A stretch of DNA of 64,000 nt from Flavobacterium notoginsengisoli (GTDB lineage: Bacteria; Bacteroidota; Bacteroidia; Flavobacteriales; Flavobacteriaceae): positions 248,001 through 312,000 of the forward strand of contig NZ_JACHLB010000001.1 in NCBI RefSeq assembly GCF_014207905.1, in the 5' to 3' direction. The notes under the pieces are model-generated. The model had not been told where the DNA came from, did no database searches, and saw only the letters and a list, made by a program, of their open reading frames with translations. This document shows positions 1 to 9,167 of this stretch, piece after piece; position 1 is the first letter of the stretch; each line of letters opens with the position of its first letter. The position numbers were made by a program, and so were the translations under genes.

Positions 1-430
1 CATGAAAATCAACAGCATAATCTAAAATCGGCAAAATTTCTTCGACTATATGATAAGCAAATCGGCTGGCAAGTGAACCTTTTTTACTTCCTGGGAAAAC
101 ACGATTTAAATCCCGACCATCTGGAAATTCTCTTGATTTATTGACAAAACCGTACATATTGATGACTGGAATACAAATAATGGTACCGCGGGAAGGTCTG
201 TTAATTTTTTTGCTAATAATCTGACGAACAATTTCAACACCATTGATTTCGTCTCCGTGAATTCCTGCAGAAAATAAAACAACAGGACCTTCGTGCTTGG
301 AACGACGCACTATGACAGGAATATTCAACTTCGTTGTGGTATGCAATCGAGCAATTTCGACATTTATGGTTCTATGTTCTCCCGGCAAAATCGATTCGCC
401 AAAAATAACTAATGGAGCACTATTTCTCAT
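1..430 (-). CDS. Succinylglutamate desuccinylase/aspartoacylase family protein (N-terminal part, cut by window edge)
   Basis: Reading leftward from the ATG at 430, the frame stays open for 143 codons to the window edge. It shows the M14-type zinc carboxypeptidase/aspartoacylase signature: GIHGDE at residues 56-61 (His58 and Glu61 would be zinc ligands), a DLNRVFPG block near residue 107, and a D-F-H at the very edge that fits the third zinc ligand. Family members hydrolyse N-acyl amino acids. In flavobacteria such a gene often sits beside a RimK-type ATP-grasp ligase, but that neighbour is outside the window, so the substrate is unknown. It is divergent from uvrC. Confidence 0.85.
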   Translation of the reverse strand, partial: MRNSAPLVIFGESILPGEHRTINVEIARLHTTTKLNIPVIVRRSKHEGPVVLFSAGIHGDEINGVEIVRQIISKKINRPSRGTIICIPVINMYGFVNKSREFPDGRDLNRVFPGSKKGSLASRFAYHIVEEILPILDYAVDFH

Positions 431-567
431 GTAGAATTATAAAATCTAAATATAGAAATTATTCTTTTGATTTTGTAAATTTGAAACTAATTCAATGTTA
501 AGCTTCATTTGGAAATCGGAATGGTTTTTGAAAAAGGCTTTTCGGATATCTTCAGACATAAAAAAGA

Positions 568-2367
568 ATGCAAAAACCAGCCTTAGATCTTCAAATTTTA
601 ACTTTGCCAGACAATCCCGGCGTTTATCAATATTATGATAAAGACGGGAAAATCTTGTACGTTGGTAAAGCCAAAAATTTAAAAAAAAGGGTTTCCTCAT
701 ATTTCAATAAAATTCACGATACGGCCAAAACTAATGTATTGGTCAAAAAAATCGTGACCATAAAACACATCGTAGTTCCAACTGAAACCGATGCGCTTTT
801 ATTGGAAAACAATTTAATAAAAACGCTTCAGCCAAGATATAATGTACTGCTTCGCGATGACAAAAGTTATCCTTGGATCTGCATTAAAAAAGAACCTTTT
901 TCGAGAATATTTCTAACGAGAAGAATGGTTAAAGATGGCTCAGAATATTTTGGCCCGTATACGAATTTCAAAATGGTGCATACGATTTTGGATTTGATTA
1001 AAGAATTGTATCCGCTTCGCACTTGTAATTACGATTTGAGTGAATCGAATATCAATTCAGGTAAATTTAAAGTTTGTCTGGAATATCATATTGGCAATTG
1101 CAAAGGGCCTTGTGAAGGTTTGGAATCTTTAGAAGAATACCAAAGACAAGTCAACGCTATTCGTGAAATCCTGAAAGGAAACTTCAAAGAAAGTTTAAAG
1201 GATTTCAAGAAACTGATGAATACTTATGCGCAAAATCTTCAGTTTGAAGAAGCGCAGAAAATCAAAGAAAAGATTGAAGTTTTAGAGAATTATCAATCTC
1301 GATCGACTATTATCAATCCGAAGATTACCAATATTGATGTTTTCTCGATTGTTTCTGACGAAAGTGCAGCTTATGTCAATTTCCTTCAGATTTCTCACGG
1401 TTCGATTATTCGTTCTCATACTTTAGAAATGAAGAAAAAATTGGACGAATCTGATGAAGAATTGTTAGAATTAGCAATTGTAGAATTGCGTGAACGTTTT
1501 CAGTTACTATCAAAAGAAATTATTGTTCCTTTTGAATTGGATTTAGGTGAAAACATTAAAGTAACTGTTCCACAGCTTGGCGACAAAAAACAGATTCTGG
1601 ATTTATCGATTCGAAATGCTAAATTCTACCGAATCGAGCAATTGAAACAATTACAAATTGTAGATCCGGATCGCCATGTAAACCGAATTATGGCACAGAT
1701 GCAGAAAGATTTACGTCTTCCTGTTGAGCCAAGACATATCGAATGTTTTGATAACTCGAACATTCAGGGAACAAATCCTGTTGCAGCTTGTGTGGTTTTT
1801 AAAGATGGAAAACCAAGCAAAAAAGATTACCGTCATTTCAATGTTAAAACCGTTGAAGGCCCAGACGATTTTGCTTCGATGACCGAAATTGTGTACCGCC
1901 GTTATAAAAGATTATTAGACGAAAATGAACCTCTTCCGCAATTAATTATTATTGACGGTGGAAAAGGACAACTTTCGTCTGCTCTAAAAAGTATTGATGA
2001 ATTAGGATTAAGAGGTAAAATTGCTATCATCGGAATTGCAAAAAGATTGGAAGAACTTTTTTATCCAGGCGATTCTATTCCGTTATATCTGGACAAAAAA
2101 TCCGAAACTTTAAAAGTAATTCAGCAGTTGCGAAACGAAGCGCATAGATTCGGAATTACGTTCCATAGAGATAAAAGAAGCAAAGCTGCCCTCAATTCTT
2201 CTGTAGAAAGTATACCTGGAATTGGAGAAAAAACTATGACGACGTTAATAAAACATTTCAAAAGTGTTAAAAGATTAAAATTGGCAACAGAAAAAGAAAT
2301 TTCGGCTGTTGTAGGTGTTTCTAAAGCCAAAAAAATTGTTGAATTTTATCATTCTAAAGAAAGTTAA
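568..2367 (+). CDS. uvrC: UvrABC system protein C (excinuclease subunit)
   Basis: This 599-residue protein makes the dual incisions in nucleotide excision repair after UvrA/UvrB damage recognition. It has the full UvrC layout: an N-terminal GIY-YIG nuclease domain (PGVYQYYDKDGKILYVGKAK, about residues 16-35), a Cys-rich stretch (CLEYHIGNCKGPC), a UVR coiled-coil motif around residues 205-235 that contacts UvrB, the RNase H-like 5' nuclease domain (ECFDNSNIQG and IIIDGGKGQL), and C-terminal helix-hairpin-helix repeats (SIPGIGEKT). Length is normal. The stop at 2365-2367 is followed six bases later by the next gene, so the two are probably co-transcribed. Confidence 0.97.
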   Translation: MQKPALDLQILTLPDNPGVYQYYDKDGKILYVGKAKNLKKRVSSYFNKIHDTAKTNVLVKKIVTIKHIVVPTETDALLLENNLIKTLQPRYNVLLRDDKSYPWICIKKEPFSRIFLTRRMVKDGSEYFGPYTNFKMVHTILDLIKELYPLRTCNYDLSESNINSGKFKVCLEYHIGNCKGPCEGLESLEEYQRQVNAIREILKGNFKESLKDFKKLMNTYAQNLQFEEAQKIKEKIEVLENYQSRSTIINPKITNIDVFSIVSDESAAYVNFLQISHGSIIRSHTLEMKKKLDESDEELLELAIVELRERFQLLSKEIIVPFELDLGENIKVTVPQLGDKKQILDLSIRNAKFYRIEQLKQLQIVDPDRHVNRIMAQMQKDLRLPVEPRHIECFDNSNIQGTNPVAACVVFKDGKPSKKDYRHFNVKTVEGPDDFASMTEIVYRRYKRLLDENEPLPQLIIIDGGKGQLSSALKSIDELGLRGKIAIIGIAKRLEELFYPGDSIPLYLDKKSETLKVIQQLRNEAHRFGITFHRDKRSKAALNSSVESIPGIGEKTMTTLIKHFKSVKRLKLATEKEISAVVGVSKAKKIVEFYHSKES

Positions 2368-2373
2368 TCTGTT

Positions 2374-2907
2374 TTGAGAAAAATCTTTTTGCATAGCATT
2401 CTATTTTTGTTTTTTTCTATTTCGTATAGTCAAAACGAAATTTCTTTTGTTCAAAAAGACAATGGCAAAATCAAAATAAGCTATAAATATCTTAACTCTA
2501 CCGAAGAAGAAATAGCACAAGAAATAACTGTAAAAAATGATCAAACTGGAAAAACTCAAACTATAAAAAACATTGGAGTTTCGATTACTGGAAAACCTTC
2601 ACATTTAGAAATAAACGATTATAATTTTGATGGTTATACCGATTTTGCTAGTTTTCGTACTGATGACGGAATGGGAGTTTACAATATTTATCAGATTTTC
2701 ATTTTTAATCCGAAAACCAAAAATTTTGAAAATTTAGAATTTCCAACCAATTTCAATCCGAAATGCGATATGTTTTGCGATGTAAAAATTGACAAAATTA
2801 AAAAGACGCTTACGTCAAGCTGCAGAGGTGGCGCTAGAACTCACAACGACGTTTGGAAATATGATCAAAATAAAAAATTAATGCTTTTAAAAACAACATC
2901 ATATTAA
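2374..2907 (+). CDS. Secreted hypothetical protein with FG-GAP/XAC2610-like repeat
   Basis: A 177-residue protein with a clear N-terminal signal peptide (LHSILFLFFSISYSQ, cleavage after SYSQ). The start is TTG, six bases after uvrC; no ATG upstream of the signal peptide is available in frame. The centre holds an acidic loop, DYNFDGYTDFASFRTDDG, resembling the calcium-binding FG-GAP-type loop of XAC2610-related proteins. A Cys pair (CDMFCD) and a later Cys could form disulfides after export. Function is unknown; the link to uvrC looks positional only. Confidence 0.75.
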   Translation: MRKIFLHSILFLFFSISYSQNEISFVQKDNGKIKISYKYLNSTEEEIAQEITVKNDQTGKTQTIKNIGVSITGKPSHLEINDYNFDGYTDFASFRTDDGMGVYNIYQIFIFNPKTKNFENLEFPTNFNPKCDMFCDVKIDKIKKTLTSSCRGGARTHNDVWKYDQNKKLMLLKTTSY

Positions 2908-2959
2908 GAATAAACCCGAAAAAATTACCGACTTTTACAAAACTAACTTGCAGATTTTT

Positions 2960-5242
2960 ATGCGCCAAAATCAATTATCAATTCTAAATATCCAATCAAA
3001 AGGACACTTTCTAAATACAATTTGGAAAGCGATTTCTATGATGTTTATATTGTTGGTATTGGTTTCGCAAAACTCATTTTCTCAAGAAATAAAAAAAGAC
3101 AGCATTAAAAGACCCAAAATCGGTTTGGTTTTGAGTGGCGGCGGTGCGAAAGGTTTTGCGCATATTGGTGTTTTGAAAGTTTTGGAAGAAGCCGGAATCA
3201 AAATTGATTATATTGGCGGAACTAGTATGGGTTCTGTAATCGGCGGACTTTATGCATCGGGTTATAATGCTTCTCAAATCGATTCTATTTTTAAGAAAAC
3301 CAATTTTGATGAATTGATAAGCGATTATATTCCGAGATCTTCTAAGAATTTTTATGGCAAAAAAAATGACGAATTATATGCGATAGTTCTACCGTTTAGT
3401 AATTTTCGAGTTGGAATTCCAGAAGCACTTTCTAAAGGGATGTATAATTATAATTTGTTAAGCAGTTTAACTCGAAATGTGCGCCATATTCGTGATTTCA
3501 ACAAATTGCCAACTCCTTTTTTATGTATTGGAACTAATATCGAAACTGGAGAAGAGGTTTTATTGAATAAAGGAAATCTCGTTCAGGCCATGATGGCGAG
3601 TGCTGCTTTTCCTTCCCTATTTACTCCCGTAGAAATTGACGGAAATTTATTGGTTGATGGCGGCGTGGTAAACAATTATCCGATACAAGAAGTTCGTAAT
3701 CTTGGTGCAGATATTATTATTGGTGTTGACGTTCAGGACGATTTGATGAAACGAAAAAACCTTAAAAATGCGACTAGAATTCTGGTTCAGATTACCAATC
3801 TGCAGTCTATCGATAAAATGAAAAACAAAATTAAGAATACCGATGTTTACATTAAACCCGATATTCGTGATTATGGCGTAATTTCATTTGATAAAGGTGA
3901 AGAAATTATCCGAAAAGGCGAAGAAGCAGCTTTTGCAGTTTATGAAAAAATCAAAGCATTATCTGATGAAACCAATTTTTACAAAAAACCAAAACTCAAA
4001 ATCGCATCAGATACAATTCAAATTCAAAAAATCAATACTGATAGATTAGACAATTACACTAAAGAATATATTCGCGGTAAACTTCGTTTTAAACCTGGAA
4101 GCACTATTACTTATGACGGCTTGAAAGCTGGAATAAACAATTTGAATGCAACTCAAAACTTTAGCACTATTTCATATTGTCTGCAGCCAGATGGCGAAAA
4201 AGATGATCTTGATTTGGTTTTAAAAGAAAATCCAACACAGACTTTTTTAAAGCTCGGACTTCATTACGACGGACTTTACAAAAGCGGGATTTTACTGAAT
4301 CTGACTCACAAGAAAACGTTTTTAAAAAATGATGTGACTTCGCTCGATATTATTTTAGGAGATAATTTCAGATATGATTTCAATTATTATGTTGAAAATG
4401 GCTTTAATATCAGCTTCGGTTTTCGTTCGAGATTGAGTCAATTTAATAGAAATGTAACGACGAGTTTAAGTAATTTGATAACGCAAAATCCAAACGTCAA
4501 CTTAATTAATGTTGATTTTATGGACGTAAATAACCAAGCTTATTTCCAGACTATTTTCGTTCAGAAGTTTTTAATGGGTGGAGGTTTAGAATTTAAATAT
4601 TTAAAAATAAATTCTCCAACACTTGCCAACGTAGATAATATCATTGACAAGAGCAACTATTTTAGTGCTTTTGCTTATTTGAAATACGACTCATTTGATG
4701 ACAAGTATTATCCAAGTTCGGGATTGTATTTCTCGACAGATTTACAAACCTATATGGCATCTTCAGATTACACCAAAACTTTCAATCCGTTTTCAATTGC
4801 AAAAGCAGAAGTTTCTTTTGTAAATACTTTATTTAGAAGAGCCACTTTCAAAATAGATGCCGATGCGGGTTTCACTTTCGGAAACTCAAGCGTTCCGTTC
4901 TTTGATTTTATTTTAGGAGGTTACGGCTACAGCAAAATAAACAACTTCAATTATTTTTACGGATATGATTTCTTAAGTATTTCAGGAAACAGCTTCATCA
5001 AAACAGGAATTACGCTGGATTACGAGATCTTAAGAAAAAACCACATTAATCTTTCTGCCAATTTTGCCAATCTAGGCAATAACATTTTCTCTACTGTAGA
5101 CTGGGTTTCAATGCCTAAATATACTGGTTATGCCGTAGGATACGGATTAGAAACCATAATTGGTCCAATTGAAATAAAACAATCTTGGTCTCCAGAAATG
5201 TCAAGAAGCTTTACTTGGTTTAGTATTGGTTTCTTGTTTTAG
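2960..5242 (+). CDS. Patatin-like phospholipase with BamA/TamA-type outer-membrane barrel
   Basis: The protein has an N-terminal patatin lipase domain (oxyanion loop SGGGAKGFAHIG, nucleophile elbow G-T-S-M-G, catalytic Asp in DGG), then a single POTRA-like segment, then a C-terminal beta-barrel ending in Phe (SIGFLF). This is the layout of PlpD/FplA-like (type Vd-like) outer-membrane phospholipases, which cleave acyl chains of phospholipids. A TTG start at 2948 is possible; the first ATG is 2960, and an ATG at 3038 begins directly at the hydrophobic signal sequence (MMFILLVLVSQNSFSQ). I use 2960. The next gene is 300 bases away and unrelated. Confidence 0.9.
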   Translation: MRQNQLSILNIQSKGHFLNTIWKAISMMFILLVLVSQNSFSQEIKKDSIKRPKIGLVLSGGGAKGFAHIGVLKVLEEAGIKIDYIGGTSMGSVIGGLYASGYNASQIDSIFKKTNFDELISDYIPRSSKNFYGKKNDELYAIVLPFSNFRVGIPEALSKGMYNYNLLSSLTRNVRHIRDFNKLPTPFLCIGTNIETGEEVLLNKGNLVQAMMASAAFPSLFTPVEIDGNLLVDGGVVNNYPIQEVRNLGADIIIGVDVQDDLMKRKNLKNATRILVQITNLQSIDKMKNKIKNTDVYIKPDIRDYGVISFDKGEEIIRKGEEAAFAVYEKIKALSDETNFYKKPKLKIASDTIQIQKINTDRLDNYTKEYIRGKLRFKPGSTITYDGLKAGINNLNATQNFSTISYCLQPDGEKDDLDLVLKENPTQTFLKLGLHYDGLYKSGILLNLTHKKTFLKNDVTSLDIILGDNFRYDFNYYVENGFNISFGFRSRLSQFNRNVTTSLSNLITQNPNVNLINVDFMDVNNQAYFQTIFVQKFLMGGGLEFKYLKINSPTLANVDNIIDKSNYFSAFAYLKYDSFDDKYYPSSGLYFSTDLQTYMASSDYTKTFNPFSIAKAEVSFVNTLFRRATFKIDADAGFTFGNSSVPFFDFILGGYGYSKINNFNYFYGYDFLSISGNSFIKTGITLDYEILRKNHINLSANFANLGNNIFSTVDWVSMPKYTGYAVGYGLETIIGPIEIKQSWSPEMSRSFTWFSIGFLF

Positions 5243-5381
5243 TATTATACTAGTGAATATTTCAATAAAATCGCGTTATTTTTTTGCTTCGTGAAAATTA
5301 TATCAAAAAACATTAAATTATTTTAGTTATAATTAATATAATTTTTATTTTTACTTCGAAAAAATTACGACATTTGTTATA

Positions 5382-5447
5382 ATGAAAACAAAATGGACAG
5401 GTTTATTAGAGTATCTTCAATTCCTCATCAAGAGAAATCCTGAGTAA
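5382..5447 (+). CDS. Possible 21-residue leader peptide
   Basis: An ATG-started frame of 21 codons (MKTKWTGLLEYL then QFLIKRNPE) ends in TAA 12 bases before a strong stem-loop and about 110 bases before hmgA. It is preceded by an A/T-rich leader ending in TTTGTTATA. It contains one Trp and one Tyr, but no run of aromatic codons as in classical attenuators. There is no homology evidence in hand, so it may be chance. Confidence 0.3.
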   Translation: MKTKWTGLLEYLQFLIKRNPE

Positions 5448-5459
5448 GCTATCGAATTG

Positions 5460-5499
5460 AGATAATTAGATCATTCAAAAAAGAGTGATCAGATTATCT
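5460..5499 (+). promoter_or_regulatory. Stem-loop in the leader of hmgA
   Basis: Seventeen-base arms (5460-5476 and 5483-5499) pair around an AAAAAA loop, with one mismatch and two G-U pairs. No T-run follows, so it is not a standard intrinsic terminator. It lies between the 21-codon frame and hmgA and could act in attenuation or transcript stability. The rest of the 5243-5557 gap is AT-rich, with several copies of the word AATTATCTAATT at 5520-5549. Confidence 0.5.
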
Positions 5500-5557
5500 G
5501 TTCAGACAATTCTAATTTTCGAATTATCTAATTTACAAATTATCTAATTGAAAAGCC

Positions 5558-6715
5558 ATGCCATTATATCACAAACTCGGAGATTTTCCGCAAAAGCGAC
5601 ACACCCAATTTGAAAAACCAAACGGAGGTTTTTACTACGAACAATTGTTTGGAACCGAAGGTTTTCATGGACATTCGTCATTATCTTATCACGTACACAG
5701 ACCAACGCAGGTTAAAGAAATTTTAAACTCTTATTCGGTTGAACCAAAAATTGCAATCGGAAAAAACATAAAATCATTACTTTTTAAAGGTTTTGAATTA
5801 AAGCCAGAAAATGACTTTTTAGACAGCCGAAAAGCCATGTTAGTCAATAAAGACTGCATTATTGGTTTGGCTGCACCGAAAGAATCGCTTCGAAATTATT
5901 TCTATAAAAATGCCGATGCCGATGAAATGCTTTTCATTCACAGAGGAAAAGGAAAATTAAGAACCATGTTAGGAAATATTCCGTTTGAATATGGCGATTA
6001 TTTGATTATTCCGCGTGGCATTATTTACCAAATTGATTTTGAAACGGAAGACAATCGACTATTTTATGTAGAATCTTATTCTCCATTTTACACTCCAAAA
6101 CGTTATAAAAACCAATCGGGACAGCATTTAGAACATTCTCCATTTTGTGAGCGTGATTTTATTTTGCCAAGCGAATTGGAAACGCATGACGAGAAAGGCG
6201 ATTTTTTAATTAAAATCAAAAAAGAAGGAATGCTACATGAAGTTGTTTATGCCACACATCCTTTTGATGTTGTAGGCTGGGACGGCTACAATTTTCCATA
6301 CGGATTTTCAATTCACAATTTCGAACCTATAACGGGGCGTGTTCACCAACCGCCACCGGTACACCAAACTTTTGAAACAGCAACTTTTGTTGTTTGTTCA
6401 TTCTGCCCAAGACTTTACGATTATCATCCAAAAGCTATTCCAGCGCCATATAATCATAGCAATATAGATTCTGACGAAGTACTATATTATGTTGATGGTG
6501 ATTTTATGAGCCGTAATAATATTGAGCAAGGTCATATTACTTTACATCCAAAAGGAATTCCACACGGTCCTGCACCTGGTGCAATGGAACGCAGTATTGG
6601 TCATAAAGAAACTCAAGAATTAGCCGTTATGGTTGATACTTTCAGACCACTTATGGTTACTGAAGAAGCTATGGGATTAGATGATGGACAGTACTACAAA
6701 TCTTGGACGGAATAA
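5558..6715 (+). CDS. hmgA: Homogentisate 1,2-dioxygenase
   Basis: This 385-residue enzyme opens the ring of homogentisate to maleylacetoacetate in tyrosine/phenylalanine catabolism. The cupin-type iron site is visible in the C-terminal half: HQPPPVHQTF, then YNHSNIDSDEVLYYVDGDF with the His and Glu ligands, and HPKGIPHGP with the last His. It is shorter than the roughly 440-residue animal and proteobacterial enzymes, as is usual for the bacterial short form. The ATG at 5558 gives the typical N-terminus (MPLYHKLGDFPQKRHTQF). The next gene, hpd, makes its substrate. Confidence 0.94.
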   Translation: MPLYHKLGDFPQKRHTQFEKPNGGFYYEQLFGTEGFHGHSSLSYHVHRPTQVKEILNSYSVEPKIAIGKNIKSLLFKGFELKPENDFLDSRKAMLVNKDCIIGLAAPKESLRNYFYKNADADEMLFIHRGKGKLRTMLGNIPFEYGDYLIIPRGIIYQIDFETEDNRLFYVESYSPFYTPKRYKNQSGQHLEHSPFCERDFILPSELETHDEKGDFLIKIKKEGMLHEVVYATHPFDVVGWDGYNFPYGFSIHNFEPITGRVHQPPPVHQTFETATFVVCSFCPRLYDYHPKAIPAPYNHSNIDSDEVLYYVDGDFMSRNNIEQGHITLHPKGIPHGPAPGAMERSIGHKETQELAVMVDTFRPLMVTEEAMGLDDGQYYKSWTE

Positions 6716-6728
6716 CTAAACTTATTTA

Positions 6729-6866
6729 AACGCAAAGTTCGCAAAGGATTTTTCGCAAAGTTCACAAAGATTTTAATGACGTTTTACTTCAATGAGTTCG
6801 CAAAGCTTTGCGTTCTTAGCGATTTTACAAAATCATTCTCAAAAAACTCTTTGCGCCCTTTGCGTT
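6729..6866. repeat. Imperfect inverted repeat of GCAAAG words between hmgA and hpd
   Basis: The outer arms 6729-6746 (AACGCAAAGTTCGCAAAG) and 6849-6866 match as reverse complements in 16 of 18 positions. Between them are further copies of TTCGCAAAG and CTTTGCGTTC. The words recur about every 9-12 bases, so the element is both tandem-like and inverted. It would form a long imperfect hairpin in the hmgA-hpd transcript. Confidence 0.75.
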
Positions 6867-6937
6867 AAAAAAAAAAATTAAACACAACATTTCGGCAAAA
6901 TCAGTTAAACGATTAACCGATTAAACAAATAAACAAA

Positions 6938-8098
6938 ATGAGCAAAGAAGTAAAATCAGTAGAATACGGATTAGAAAAAATATTTGAAGGAGCGCAGGAC
7001 TTCCTTCCTTTATTAGGAACAGACTATGTAGAATTTTACGTAGGGAACGCAAAACAAGCTGCACATTATTACAAATCTGCATTTGGTTATCAATCATTGG
7101 CTTATGCCGGATTAGAAACTGGAGTAAAAGACAGAGCGTCTTATGTTTTAAAACAAGATAAAATCAGAATTGTTTTAACGACTCCATTAACAGCAGATTC
7201 TCCAATCAACGAGCATTTGAAAAAACATGGAGACGGAGTAAAAGTGGCAGCGCTTTGGGTTGAAGACGCTACAAAATCTTACGAAGAAACCATGAAACGT
7301 GGTGCACGTTCTTTTATGGAACCAACCGTTGAAGAAGATGAATTTGGACAAGTAGTTCGTTCTGGAATTTATACTTACGGAGAAACAGTTCATATTTTCG
7401 TAGAAAGAAAAAACTACAATGGTGTTTTCTTACCAGGTTACAGAGAATGGAAATCTGATTTCAATCCAGAATCAACTGGATTAAAATATATCGATCACAT
7501 GGTTGGAAATGTAGGTTGGAACGAAATGAATACTTGGGTAAAATTCTACGAAGAAGTTATGGGATTCGTAAACTTCTTATCTTTTGACGACAAACAAATT
7601 ACAACAGAATATTCTGCTTTGATGAGTAAAGTAATGTCTAATGGAAACGGAAGAATTAAATTTCCAATCAACGAACCAGCAGAAGGAAAGAAAAAATCTC
7701 AAATTGAAGAATATTTAGATTTCTATGGCGGACCTGGAATTCAACATATTGCCATTGCTACAGATGATATTATCAAAACCGTTTCACAGCTAAGAGCACG
7801 CGGTGTTGAATTTTTATCAGCTCCTCCTCATACTTACTACGAAGCAATTCCAGAAAGATTAGGTGTTCACATGGATATGATGAAAGAAGATTTAAACGAA
7901 ATCGAAAAACTGGCTATCATGGTAGATGCAGATGAAGATGGCTACTTATTGCAGATATTTACGAAGCCTGTTCAAGATAGACCGACGCTTTTCTTCGAAA
8001 TTATTCAAAGAATGGGTGCAAAAGGGTTTGGCGCAGGTAACTTTAAAGCCCTTTTCGAGTCTATTGAAAGAGAGCAAGAATTGAGAGGAACGCTATAA
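6938..8098 (+). CDS. hpd: 4-hydroxyphenylpyruvate dioxygenase
   Basis: A 386-residue non-haem iron dioxygenase converting 4-hydroxyphenylpyruvate to homogentisate, the step before HmgA. It has two vicinal-oxygen-chelate repeats: the N-terminal one begins DYVEFYVGNAKQAAHYYKSA, and the C-terminal one carries the metal triad as His in IDHMVGNV, His in GIQHIAIATDDI and a Glu near the end (KPVQDRPTLFFEIIQRMG). Length is standard. It follows hmgA in the same direction after a repeat-containing 222-base gap, so a tyrosine catabolic unit is likely. Confidence 0.96.
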   Translation: MSKEVKSVEYGLEKIFEGAQDFLPLLGTDYVEFYVGNAKQAAHYYKSAFGYQSLAYAGLETGVKDRASYVLKQDKIRIVLTTPLTADSPINEHLKKHGDGVKVAALWVEDATKSYEETMKRGARSFMEPTVEEDEFGQVVRSGIYTYGETVHIFVERKNYNGVFLPGYREWKSDFNPESTGLKYIDHMVGNVGWNEMNTWVKFYEEVMGFVNFLSFDDKQITTEYSALMSKVMSNGNGRIKFPINEPAEGKKKSQIEEYLDFYGGPGIQHIAIATDDIIKTVSQLRARGVEFLSAPPHTYYEAIPERLGVHMDMMKEDLNEIEKLAIMVDADEDGYLLQIFTKPVQDRPTLFFEIIQRMGAKGFGAGNFKALFESIEREQELRGTL

Positions 8099-8122
8099 AA
8101 CGTTAATTTTCATACACAAAAC

Positions 8123-8154
8123 AGCATAATTCTCTAAAAAACGATGCTTTTTTT
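8123..8154 (+). terminator. Probable terminator after hpd
   Basis: A short AGCAT/ATGCT stem with a long A-rich loop is followed by a run of T. The stem is weak, but the position 25 bases after the hpd stop fits. Confidence 0.45.
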
Positions 8155-8186
8155 GCAAATGTTATGTTAAACTTGACTTTGGCTAT

Positions 8187-8215
8187 TTGTTTTTTGAACT
8201 TTCTATCTATCTTTG
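8187..8215 (+). promoter_or_regulatory. Bacteroidota-type promoter inside an intergenic gap
   Basis: TTG at 8187-8189, an 18-base spacer and TATCTTTG at 8208-8215 match the consensus TTG-N17-23-TAnnTTTG well. It would start transcription near 8220, well before any gene and upstream of a terminator at 8330. Confidence 0.7.
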
Positions 8216-8219
8216 CACT

Positions 8220-8330
8220 CGCAAATAAGGAAGGGGTGGTTTCCTTCCGAATTGATATAAATTTCATAATTTATAGTTTTTTGGTTAGTTAATAGCATAA
8301 AAACTCAGTCATTCTTGACTGAGTTTTTTT
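8220..8330 (+). ncRNA. Candidate small RNA of about 110 nucleotides
   Basis: A good promoter directly precedes this stretch and a strong intrinsic terminator ends it, with no open frame of note between. It holds a 5' hairpin, GGAAGG (8229-8234) with CCTTCC (8243-8248) around the loop GGTGGTTT, then an A/T-rich unpaired region and the terminator stem. I do not recognise the family; Rfam classes limited to flavobacteria such as Flavo-1 would be the first comparison. Confidence 0.5.
8299..8330 (+). terminator. Strong intrinsic terminator ending the candidate small RNA
   Basis: AAACTCAGTC and GACTGAGTTT (8301-8310 and 8317-8326) pair perfectly around ATTCTT and run into seven T residues. It is too far from hpd (about 200 bases) to be its natural terminator, and another weak one sits nearer. 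Confidence 0.85.
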
Positions 8331-8396
8331 GTTTTGGTACATTTGGAATAGAATTTGCATTTACTTAACTTTATAATGAAATGTAAAAATTGTACT

Positions 8397-9167
8397 ATGA
8401 AAAAGTATATCCTCATCATATTTGCACTAACTACACTGGCGTTCGACACTCAAAAAGAAGACGCTTTTGATACTGGAGAATATTTTAAATTTAGAATTCA
8501 TTACGGAATTGTAAACGCCGGTTACGCTACTCTCGAAGTAAAAGATGCAACTATCAATAATAAAAAAGTATATCATTCTGTTGGAAAAGGTTACACAACC
8601 GGAATGTCTAAATTTTTCTTCAAAGTAGAAGATTTATACGAAAGTTATTTTGACAAAGAAACGGGAAAACCTTATCGCTATGTTCGAAAAATTGATGAAG
8701 GCGGTTATACTAAAAATCAAGAAGGATTTTTCAATCAAGGAGAAAATAGAGTTTTAGTAAAGGACTATAAAAGAAAATCAGAAAAAACGATAATTGTTAC
8801 TGAAGAAGTGCAAGATATTGTTTCGGCATTTTACTATTTGAGAAACCATCCGAATATTGATAAATTGAAATCTGGCGAAGCAATTACAATTGACATGTTT
8901 TTTGATGATGAAATCACAAAATTTAAGTTAAAATATGTAGGTCGTCAAGATATTACAACTAAATTTGGAACCGTTTCTACGATGGTTTTCAAACCCTTGG
9001 TACAAACAGGAAGAGTATTTAAAGAAAAAGAAAGTTTAACACTCTGGATAACAGATGATGTGAACAAAGTTCCGATAAGAATAAAAGCAGATTTGGCTGT
9101 AGGTTCCCTTAAGGCCGATCTCGATGAATATAAAGGATTAAAAAGTCCACTTAAAGCAAAAAAATAA
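8397..9167 (+). CDS. DUF3108 domain-containing secreted protein
   Basis: A 256-residue protein from the ATG at 8397, chosen because it starts directly at the signal sequence (MKKYILIIFALTTLAFDTQ); TTG 8355 and ATG 8376 are upstream alternatives. The mature part (FDTGEYFKFRIHYGIVNAGYATLEV ... DDVNKVPIRIKADLAVGSLKADL, shortened) follows the DUF3108 pattern, a predicted periplasmic beta-rich lipocalin-like fold of unknown function. Its stop overlaps the kynA start in TAATG, so the two are translationally coupled. Confidence 0.85.
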   Translation: MKKYILIIFALTTLAFDTQKEDAFDTGEYFKFRIHYGIVNAGYATLEVKDATINNKKVYHSVGKGYTTGMSKFFFKVEDLYESYFDKETGKPYRYVRKIDEGGYTKNQEGFFNQGENRVLVKDYKRKSEKTIIVTEEVQDIVSAFYYLRNHPNIDKLKSGEAITIDMFFDDEITKFKLKYVGRQDITTKFGTVSTMVFKPLVQTGRVFKEKESLTLWITDDVNKVPIRIKADLAVGSLKADLDEYKGLKSPLKAKK

